A DNA stretch of 32,744 nucleotides from the NCBI GenBank assembly GCA_903840385.1, contig CAIMFT010000057.1, positions 1 through 32,744 on the forward strand, in the 5' to 3' direction. The first letter of the stretch is position 1. Each line of letters begins with the position of its first letter. Origin of the DNA: an uncultured Holophagaceae bacterium (GTDB lineage Bacteria > Acidobacteriota > Holophagae > Holophagales > Holophagaceae). Below, in pieces: positions 27,552-32,744 of the stretch. The position numbers were made by a program, and so were the translations under genes. Under the pieces are notes generated by a model. It was not told the DNA's origin and searched no databases. It saw only the letters and a list, made by a program, of their open reading frames with translations.

Positions 27552-27664
27552 GATCCAACGCGAAGACGCTAAGAAAAACGAAGAAGGGCAGAAGGGAGTC
27601 AAACCTTCACCCGACCTGTTTTGCAGTTTTTCCTTTGCTCTTCTTTGCGTCTTCGCGTTGGATC
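27552..27664. repeat. Inverted repeat (GATCCAACGCGAAGACGC) between convergent genes
   Basis: GATCCAACGCGAAGACGC at 27552-27569 is perfectly complementary to 27647-27664 (18 bp). The pairing continues less well inward through A/G-rich sequence on the left (AAGAAAAACGAAGAAGG) and C/T-rich sequence on the right, with a loop of about 45 nt. It fills the 153-bp gap between moaD and dnaX and contains no gene. A/G-rich spacers of this kind occur in many bacterial genomes, as I recall; here it could work as a two-way transcription end. Confidence 0.85.
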
Positions 27665-27677
27665 TTTGATCTTGAAA

Positions 27678-29372
27678 CTACCCGTCCCGACGGATCTCGA
27701 GGACTTCGCCGCCGCTGAGGCGGAGGAGCTCTTGGAAGCCGGGCTCCTGGCGCAGGCGCTCTTCGGGCTTGGCGGCGGTCGCGGGGGGGCCGTCCCCATC
27801 GAACTCGACGGCCACGGAGGTCAGGCCGGGCAGCACGGCCGCCAGGGCCGCCAGCAGGTGGGGGCTCGCCTTCTCCCGGTCGAAGTCCTGGAGGGTGTGG
27901 CGCACATTGCCCGGGAAGCGGAAGCGCAGCACCGGGGCTTCGAAGGTCACCTCTGCAGCCATCTGGGGGGCGGTGGCGAAGCCCCGGAGGCCCGGCACCT
28001 GGCGGAGGGCCTCGGTGCAGGTGGCGCGCAGGTCCGCTGGAGCGTCCATGGGCGGCACGGCTCGAGGCGCTGCGGGCGGGGGTGGGGGCAAGACGGCCAA
28101 GGGCGCCGGTGGCAGAGGTGCAGGTGCAGGTGCCGGCGCAGGGCGCCGGACCTCGGGTGCGGGTGCCGGGGTGGCTGCCGGCCTGGCGGCCGCCTCAGGC
28201 GCCGGCGCGGCCTGAGGGGCCCGCAGAGGGCGCGGTGGAGCCGGGGCTGGGGATGGGGGCGGGCCACTGGGCGGTGCGGGTCGCATCGCCGTGGCAGTAC
28301 CGCTCACCAGGGCGTCCAGGGGTGCCAGGTGGGGCAGCTGGGCAGCGGTGATGAGGGCCAGCTCAACGACCACGCGCGGCAGGCTGCTGTCCCGCAGGTC
28401 CCGCTCACGGCTCAGCAGCAGGTTCAGCATGCGGGCCCAGCGCAGCAGCTCGTGGGGACCCCGGCCCGAGCGGGCCTCAGCCTCCAGGCGGTCGCGGAAG
28501 GCCAGCACCAGCTCCCGCCAGAAGGTGGCCCAGTCGGCACCCTGATTGGCCAGCTCACGGCAGGCGTCCACCAGGGCCGCCGAGTCCCCGGCAGCGAGGG
28601 AGGCCATGACCCCCTGCACCAGGTGGGCGCTGACGATGCCCAACTGCTCGCGAACGGCCTCCTCCTGCACGCATCCGTCGCCGGCGGCGATGACGCGGTC
28701 CAGGATGGTGAGGGCGTCCCGCATGGACCCCTGCCCCGCCTCGGCCACCAGCCGCAGGCTGTCGCCCTCGGCGGGAACGCCCTCGTGCTCGCAGACGTGG
28801 CGCAGGCGGCCCTCGATGAGGCCCACGGGGATCAGGCGGAAGGGGTAGATCTGCACCCGGCTCTTGATGGTGTCGGGGACGTCCTGCAGCTCGGTGGTGG
28901 CCAGCACGAAGATGGCGTGGGGCGGCGGCTCTTCGATGACCTTCAGCAGGGCGTTGAAGGCCTCGGTGCTGAGCATGTGCACTTCATCGATGATGTAGAC
29001 CCGGTAGCGGCAGAAGGCTGGGCGGGTCTGCGCCTGCTCCCGCAGGGCCCGGGCATCGGCCACGGAGGCCCGGCTGGCGGCGTCGATCTCGACGATGTCC
29101 AGGCTGCTGTCCGGCTGCTCGGCAGCCCGGCAGGGATCGCACACACCGCAGGGCGTGGCGGTGGGACCCTCGGCGCAGTTGAGGGCCCGAGCCAGGATGC
29201 GGGCCGTGCTGGTCTTGCCCGTGCCGCGCACGCCGGCGAAGAGGTAGGCCTGGTGGATGCGGCCGCTCTCCTTGGCCCGCTTGAGGGCGTTGGCCAGGGC
29301 CTTCACGCTGCCCTCCTGCCCCACGAGGTCGGACAGGGTACGGGGACGGTACTTGAGGGCAAGGGTGGTCAT
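27678..29372 (-). CDS. dnaX: DNA polymerase III tau/gamma subunit
   Basis: The AAA+ clamp-loader subunit, 564 residues. The ATPase part has Walker A GVRGTGKTS (47-55), a zinc module (C66, C75, C78, C81 in CGVCDPC), Walker B IIDEVHML (127-134), sensor 1 TTELQDVPDTIKSR and sensor 2 GSMRDALTILD. The clamp-loader collar domain follows to about 365. A long Pro/Ala-rich linker (about 375-465) leads to a C-terminal domain of about 100 residues. I see no A-rich slippery site of the E. coli type, so a separate short gamma form is not evident. ATG 29372 is chosen because family similarity begins there (LALKYRPRTLSDLVGQ). Only 5 nt separate it from the stop of the radical SAM gene. The stop is followed by the inverted repeat shared with moaD. 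Confidence 0.96.
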   Translation of the reverse strand: MTTLALKYRPRTLSDLVGQEGSVKALANALKRAKESGRIHQAYLFAGVRGTGKTSTARILARALNCAEGPTATPCGVCDPCRAAEQPDSSLDIVEIDAASRASVADARALREQAQTRPAFCRYRVYIIDEVHMLSTEAFNALLKVIEEPPPHAIFVLATTELQDVPDTIKSRVQIYPFRLIPVGLIEGRLRHVCEHEGVPAEGDSLRLVAEAGQGSMRDALTILDRVIAAGDGCVQEEAVREQLGIVSAHLVQGVMASLAAGDSAALVDACRELANQGADWATFWRELVLAFRDRLEAEARSGRGPHELLRWARMLNLLLSRERDLRDSSLPRVVVELALITAAQLPHLAPLDALVSGTATAMRPAPPSGPPPSPAPAPPRPLRAPQAAPAPEAAARPAATPAPAPEVRRPAPAPAPAPLPPAPLAVLPPPPPAAPRAVPPMDAPADLRATCTEALRQVPGLRGFATAPQMAAEVTFEAPVLRFRFPGNVRHTLQDFDREKASPHLLAALAAVLPGLTSVAVEFDGDGPPATAAKPEERLRQEPGFQELLRLSGGEVLEIRRDG

Positions 29373-29377
29373 GACCT

Positions 29378-30322
29378 TCAGTCTCCCACAAGGCACGGGG
29401 GGGTGTCAGGGGCGAAGAGGCCGGGCTGCTGAGGACCCACCGCATGAGGCGCCGCTCGGGCCGGCGCTCGGGCCGGCGCAGCGACCCGGGGGCGTCGGGC
29501 CCGGTCCCTAGGCGGGGGCGGGAAGGCCTCCCGGAAGGCCGCCCGAACGGTCTCGGCGTAGGCCGGGTCCAGCACCTGCAGCCAGCCGTGGTCCGCCAGG
29601 ACCTTGTAAAAGGGATCCCGCTGGAGCAGGCGCAGGCCCCCCACCCAGGCCTGGCTGACCCCGCTGACTCGGGCCCGACGGGCGAAGGCCTGAGGATCCT
29701 GCACGGCCATGAGGGGCGTCACCGCCAGGGTCACGGGGATGCCAGCCTTGGCCAGGCGCTCCACCGCGGCCCAGCGGCTGGGGATGGGCGGGGCCTGGGG
29801 CTCCACCACCTGGCGCACCGCATCATCGTCCGTGGGGATGGAGAAGCCCACGGAGAGGCGGTCGCCGAAGGAGCGCAGGAGGTCCAGGTCCTGGAGCACC
29901 AGGGGCGAGCGGGTGTGCAGGATGACCTCGGTGGTGGGGCAGAGCAGCAGCACCTCCAGGCAGCGCCGGGTCAGCCGACACTCCCGCTCCAGCGGCTGGT
30001 AGGGATCCGTGGCCGAGGCCATGAAGACCCGCGCCCCGTGCAGGCGGTGCCGCTGGCTCCAGAGCAGCTCCGGCGCATTGACCTTGGGGGCCACCCAGCC
30101 ACCCCAGGCCTCGGGACCGTGGAGGGCGTTGGGGTACTCCCGCACGTAGCAGTAGCGACAGCCGTGGGCGCACCCCCGGTAGGGACTCAGGGCGAAGCCG
30201 AAGCCGTAGCGCTCATCCTTCTGGGGCCGCAGGATGGACCGGGCCTCCTCCGGTTCCACCGACAGGCCCCGCAGGTTGCGGAACAGCGGCGGCATCACCG
30301 CAGGCAGGAGCAGGGGCGTCAT
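29378..30322 (-). CDS. Radical SAM protein (Rv2578c/SPL-like group)
   Basis: A 314-residue radical S-adenosylmethionine enzyme of unknown substrate. The 4Fe-4S motif is in SPYRGCAHGCRYCYVREY (C51, C55, C58). Family-typical segments are VFMASATDPYQPLE (about 99-112), TRRCLEVLL, VILHTRSPLVLQDLDLL and VGFSIPTDDD (about 158-167), which resemble the spore-photolyase-like radical SAM proteins often annotated as Rv2578c family. The C-terminus (about 260-314) is Arg/Ala/Pro-rich and probably disordered. The start is ATG 30322, with GGAG very close upstream; ATG 30295 is an alternative. dnaX follows after 5 nt, so the two are very likely co-translated. A DNA- or RNA-repair role is suggested only by relatives and by dnaX. 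Confidence 0.87.
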   Translation of the reverse strand: MTPLLLPAVMPPLFRNLRGLSVEPEEARSILRPQKDERYGFGFALSPYRGCAHGCRYCYVREYPNALHGPEAWGGWVAPKVNAPELLWSQRHRLHGARVFMASATDPYQPLERECRLTRRCLEVLLLCPTTEVILHTRSPLVLQDLDLLRSFGDRLSVGFSIPTDDDAVRQVVEPQAPPIPSRWAAVERLAKAGIPVTLAVTPLMAVQDPQAFARRARVSGVSQAWVGGLRLLQRDPFYKVLADHGWLQVLDPAYAETVRAAFREAFPPPPRDRARRPRVAAPARAPARAAPHAVGPQQPGLFAPDTPPCLVGD

Positions 30323-30352
30323 GACTCCAGTTTTCGCCTTTTATTCGCCCTG

Positions 30353-30865
30353 TCAAGGGGCATCGGCTCGCTTGGGGATGACGTTGATGCGCCCGTTGGT
30401 CTCCAGGATGGCCACGGCCACCTGGGCCAGGTCCGTCACCCCGGCCTGCCGCGCGGCCGCCATGAGCTCATGGTGGGTAATGCGCTCCGAGGCGAGAATG
30501 GCCTCGTCCACGACGCCGTTGTGCAGCAGGATCTGGGGACGACCTTCCAGCAGGCTCTCCGCCCGCTTGCTGCGATAGGTGAGCCAGGTCATGAGGCCAT
30601 TCGCAGCCAGCAGGGTAGCCACCAGGATGAACCCCGCTGCCACCGAGTTATCGCCAGCGTTCATGCTGTTCTGGACCGCATTGCTGAGCACCAGCAGCAG
30701 CACCAGGTCAAAGGGTGCCAGCTGCCCCACCTGCCGCTTGCCCGTGAGCCGCAGCAGGATCAGCAGGAAACCGTAGACCAGCAGACCCCGCAGGACGAAC
30801 TCCCACCAGGGCTGGGCCAGCCCCCACATGGAAGCGCCGACGGGCAGCATGAGCGCCAGGTGCAT
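30353..30865 (-). CDS. YetF-like (DUF421) membrane protein
   Basis: A 170-residue inner-membrane protein with three hydrophobic segments in the first 95 residues (WEFVLRGLLVYGFLLILL, FDLVLLLVLSNAVQ, AAGFILVATLLAANGLMTWL) and a soluble C-terminal domain. Diagnostic features are LRLTGKRQVGQLAPFDLV, SNAVQNSM and the GRPQILLHNGVV strand, as in Bacillus YetF/YkjA proteins. The molecular role is not established. ATG 30865 has GAGGAG 6 nt upstream and is preferred over an in-frame start at 30886. It reads in the same direction as the radical SAM gene, 30 bp upstream of it. It is the last gene on the high-GC side of the presumed cassette-array boundary. Confidence 0.85.
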   Translation of the reverse strand: MHLALMLPVGASMWGLAQPWWEFVLRGLLVYGFLLILLRLTGKRQVGQLAPFDLVLLLVLSNAVQNSMNAGDNSVAAGFILVATLLAANGLMTWLTYRSKRAESLLEGRPQILLHNGVVDEAILASERITHHELMAAARQAGVTDLAQVAVAILETNGRINVIPKRADAP

Positions 30866-30966
30866 GGAGGACTCCTCAGGGGGCAAGCGCTCCCATTCTG
30901 GGGGTTCCAGTACCGGATGTCACCGCTGCACTGGGGGACGAGCCCCAAACCGAGGAGGCAAGAAGA

Positions 30967-31020
30967 TGAGAGAGAGCAAGGATTGACAGGCGGGGTCCGG
31001 GGTGAGCGGAGGGTTAGGCA
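30967..31020 (-). repeat. Half attC-like site downstream of the CPBP gene
   Basis: This 54-bp block matches the right half of the full site at 32122-32245: GAGAGAGAGC, then AGGCGGGGTCCG, TGAGC, and GAGGGTTAGGC. Read with the genes (minus strand) it begins with the perfect R'' core GCCTAAC (31020-31014). T30997 and G31005 are 8 nt apart, as in the full site. The opposite arm expected at about 30890-30960 is not recognisable; only CCGGATG and CCGCT resemble it, and there is no GTTRRRY core. It is probably a decayed or truncated attC at the array's edge. Confidence 0.65.
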
Positions 31021-31082
31021 AGGCGAAAGTAGGGGCGTCTGATTGAGCATATGATGTGTTTCTATAATCTACGATTACACCC

Positions 31083-32024
31083 TTATCCGATATCGCCAGA
31101 CACCTCTGGGACCGGGAATACAGGTGGGGCCGCTTCTTCAGGTTGCCCCGTAGAGGCTCCCCTGGGCTTCCAGAGAACCAACCCAATGATGCCTAGTACT
31201 GACACTAAGGCGCAGAAGACACTGCCTTCGAGCCCCACAGCCCCTCCCGTTAGCCAATCCGGACCCTGGTGTAGCACCGGCTTCCAGAAGCCCTTCGCCA
31301 TGGTGGTGCCGCTCACGTCAAAGCCGAGGAGGCTGCCCTGAAACCAGTTCCAGCCCAGGTGGACGCCGATCGGCAGGGCAAGACTGCGGGTGCGGAGGTA
31401 GCACAGTCCGAAGAGGATCGCCGCTAGGAAAAGGTGGAGCATCGTGAGCAGCTTCAATGTCAGGCCAGCCATGGAGATCCCCGGATTGCCCAGGTGCATG
31501 GCAGCAAATAGAAAGCCCAGGACCACCTGGGTGGGCCAGACTCCCGTGCGTTCCATCAGTCGCTGGAAGGGGTAGCCACGGAAGACGGTTTCCTCATGGA
31601 CGCCCACCACCACGAAAAGCAGAAAGCCAATGGCAATGCCCTTCAGGCTGCCCGCCGGATTTGAGGCCCAGTGGAAGCCCCCCTGGAGGCGAAGCAGCAG
31701 AGCAACCAGAGTGATCAGCATTCCCCCTAGCAGGGTTCCAAGCCCGAACTCCCGAAACCAGCGCCCCTGCAAAACAAAGCCCAGGGATTGGAAGGAGCGC
31801 TCCTCGATGCGCACGGCCCATAGGCTCACGGCCAGGGCCGCTGTTGCGCCGAGGAAGGGTTCAACAGACTCCATATGCGGCTGAGGCTGTTTCTGGAGAA
31901 CCGCCATAATCACAAAACAGGGAAGGGCAAGGACCAGTGTGAAGGCCCCATAGGAAAGAAAAAACAGGAACGCCTTCCAGCCGCTGCGGACATGGCTTTG
32001 GGCATCGGTGAAGAGATGGGCCAC
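31083..32024 (-). CDS. CPBP-family intramembrane metalloprotease (Abi/CAAX-type), cassette-borne
   Basis: A 313-residue polytopic membrane protein with the three CPBP motifs: E144-E145 and R149 in HEETVFRGY, H177 in FLFAAMH, and H222/N226 in HLGWN. These are the metal ligands and catalytic residues of Rce1-type proteases. Hydrophobic segments cover about 18-44, 58-72, 95-112, 128-142, 165-180, 187-212 and 265-287. CPBP proteins act in prenyl-protein cleavage, bacteriocin immunity or abortive phage defence; which applies here is unknown. It starts with GTG, with GGAG 8 nt upstream, after an AT-rich leader (TATTTATATT about 45 nt before the start). Codon use is less GC-biased than in the core genes. 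It lies between the full attC-like site and the half-site, as a cassette gene would. Confidence 0.9.
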   Translation of the reverse strand: MAHLFTDAQSHVRSGWKAFLFFLSYGAFTLVLALPCFVIMAVLQKQPQPHMESVEPFLGATAALAVSLWAVRIEERSFQSLGFVLQGRWFREFGLGTLLGGMLITLVALLLRLQGGFHWASNPAGSLKGIAIGFLLFVVVGVHEETVFRGYPFQRLMERTGVWPTQVVLGFLFAAMHLGNPGISMAGLTLKLLTMLHLFLAAILFGLCYLRTRSLALPIGVHLGWNWFQGSLLGFDVSGTTMAKGFWKPVLHQGPDWLTGGAVGLEGSVFCALVSVLGIIGLVLWKPRGASTGQPEEAAPPVFPVPEVSGDIG

Positions 32025-32121
32025 GAGGAAGACTCCGAACAGAACCTCAAGAAATGGAAATATAAATAATTCACTTTCACATTGTGGATTTGCGGCCTCA
32101 CCAGCGAGCGGTCATAGTTGG

Positions 32122-32245
32122 CGCTAACGGATGAAGCTAAGCGGCCACGCCTGCACCGAGACGATGAACGGAGCCGGGATAGCGAAATGCTGAGAGAGAG
32201 CGAAAGGTAATGCAGGCGGGGTCCGACTTGAGCTGAGGGTTAGGC
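32122..32245 (-). other. attC-like recombination site (124 bp)
   Basis: Read with the flanking genes (minus strand), it starts with R'' GCCTAAC (32245-32239) and ends with R' GTTAGCG (32128-32122); CTAAC/GTTAG pair. After an unpaired spacer, AGCT, AAG and CGG of the left arm pair with the right arm, and CGCCTGCA (32148-32155) pairs perfectly with TGCAGGCG (32211-32218). On the plus strand (the bottom strand relative to the genes) G32230 and T32222 are left unpaired, 8 nt apart, in the arm next to R''. That matches the extrahelical G and T used by integron integrases to choose the strand. A third unpaired base (A32226) is not canonical, and R' departs from GTTRRRY at its last two bases. The apex (32156-32210) is a long variable region. 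Confidence 0.75.
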
Positions 32246-32274
32246 TGCTAGTGTGATTACCTGGCTGGAGGAGT

Positions 32275-32676
32275 TCATCTCAACCTGAAGGGCATGGTCA
32301 ATTTGAAACGGGCATATTGAGGTTTGCCATTTATAAGGGCAGGTGAAAATTTCCACTTTAGCGCATAGGCCTCGGCGGTAGGGCGAAGCTCAACTGGGCC
32401 AGCGATTCCTTTCGCGGAGTAAGGAATGCCTTGCGTATCAACGGTTAATTCAACTATGACAGTACCTTGTATGCCGGCTGCCTTCGCCTCGGGGGGATAT
32501 GGTGGAGCAGGTGGCTGATAGAGGACTCGAATTTGACTGAAATCGAAATCGGCCTGACCTGGCGGGATTGATGAAGAAGCCGCGGTAGGAGTTCTATCCA
32601 CTCCTTTGGAAGGAACTGGGGTCGGCTGATTGCACCCAAGACCGATGAGCAGGCAAGAAATGAGGATTACTTTCAC
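32275..32676 (-). CDS. Small lipoprotein with TonB C-terminal-like domain, cassette-borne
   Basis: A 133-residue exported protein. The N-terminus MKVILISCLLIGLGC looks like a lipoprotein signal with C15 as the likely lipid site (C8 in LISC also fits a lipobox). A Ser/Pro-rich linker follows, then a TonB_C-type domain (about 55-133): YPPEAKAAGIQGTVIVELTVDTQGIP, then LKWKFSPALINGKP and a final strand LTMPFRLR. True TonB proteins have a membrane anchor plus a long Pro-rich spacer and work with ExbB/ExbD; this one is too short and lacks them, so it is not a standard energy transducer. It starts with GTG, with AGGAG 6 nt upstream. Many codons end in A or T. It lies between a GTTAGGC core (32713-32707) and the full attC-like site, as expected for a cassette gene. 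Confidence 0.85.
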   Translation of the reverse strand: MKVILISCLLIGLGCNQPTPVPSKGVDRTPTAASSSIPPGQADFDFSQIRVLYQPPAPPYPPEAKAAGIQGTVIVELTVDTQGIPYSAKGIAGPVELRPTAEAYALKWKFSPALINGKPQYARFKLTMPFRLR

Positions 32677-32706
32677 TGTTGCTCCTGGGGATACCGAATT
32701 GATGCA

Positions 32707-32713
32707 GCCTAAC
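32707..32713 (-). other. R' core (GTTAGGC) of a further attC site at the window edge
   Basis: On the minus strand GTTAGGC fits the integron core GTTRRRY exactly and lies 31 nt before the GTG start of the TonB-domain lipoprotein. That is where the upstream cassette's attC should end. The rest of the site is beyond position 32744, so its pairing arm cannot be checked. Confidence 0.5.
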
Positions 32714-32744
32714 TATAGATTCTGCGACAAGGAGGTTTGTGTAA

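Larger units (their letters stand above)
30967..32744 (-). mobile_element. Edge of a gene-cassette array (integron or attC cluster), continues beyond the window
   Basis: The segment contains one complete attC-like site, one half-site and one further R' core, interleaved with two single-gene cassettes read on the same strand. Each cassette is ORF then attC, in integron order. The sequence is visibly poorer in G+C than the 31 kb before it. No integrase gene or attI is in the window; they could lie to the right, or the array could be an integrase-less cluster. Confidence 0.65.

Noticed and set aside
27678..29372. Search for a programmed frameshift site in dnaX giving a short gamma subunit
   Set aside because: No A-rich slippery heptamer was seen in the region between the collar domain and the Pro/Ala linker.
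31058..31075. TATAAT on the plus strand just beyond the CPBP gene stop, considered as a promoter
   Set aside because: No -35 element at 16-18 bp, and it would transcribe only antisense into the CPBP gene; probably chance in AT-rich cassette sequence.

Overview
The window is a GC-rich bacterial chromosome segment. Nearly every codon ends in G or C, except for an AT-richer right end. The organism has a Gram-negative envelope (TamB, a TonB-type domain, lipoprotein signals). Gene content and protein style fit Acidobacteriota of the class Holophagae (Geothrix/Holophaga type). That placement is an impression from memory, not something proved by the sequence.

Layout. Positions 1-1750 hold the 5' three quarters of a malic enzyme with a fused phosphotransacetylase-like domain (minus strand). 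Next come an alpha/beta hydrolase, a 363-bp inverted-repeat element, and a NifS-type cysteine desulfurase. Positions 4553-8727 encode a coupled signalling pair: a CHASE/PAS histidine kinase and a receiver-histidine kinase. A minus-strand pair follows (glycine C-acetyltransferase and an AlaX-type tRNA editing protein), then a small lipoprotein and an organophosphate/phosphate-type MFS transporter. After a heptad-repeat spacer there is an unrecognised P-loop protein. A five-gene plus-strand run (14391-22130) contains an LtaS-like sulfatase-fold enzyme, a metallophosphoesterase, a polytopic membrane protein, DNA primase and the primary sigma factor. The first four genes are joined by 4-bp ATGA overlaps, and rpoD has its own likely promoter. 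After a strong terminator come a Ser/Thr kinase with a zinc ribbon coupled to TamB, and then an orphan MoaD. Minus-strand genes from 30865 down to 27678 are a YetF-like membrane protein, a radical SAM protein and dnaX.

The most interesting part is the right end (about 30967-32744). Two AT-richer minus-strand genes (a CPBP-type membrane protease and a TonB-domain lipoprotein) are separated by a 124-bp site with the features of an integron attC: complementary R boxes, paired L arms, and unpaired G and T eight bases apart on the expected strand. A related half-site lies beyond the CPBP gene, and a further GTTAGGC core lies just before the window ends. I read this as the edge of a gene-cassette array continuing to the right; no integrase is in view.

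A second pattern is that all three convergent gene junctions with room for it contain a large inverted repeat, each of a different sequence family. The fourth convergent junction has no gap, and its two stop codons overlap within one CTAG. No rRNA, tRNA, CRISPR or transposase gene was seen.
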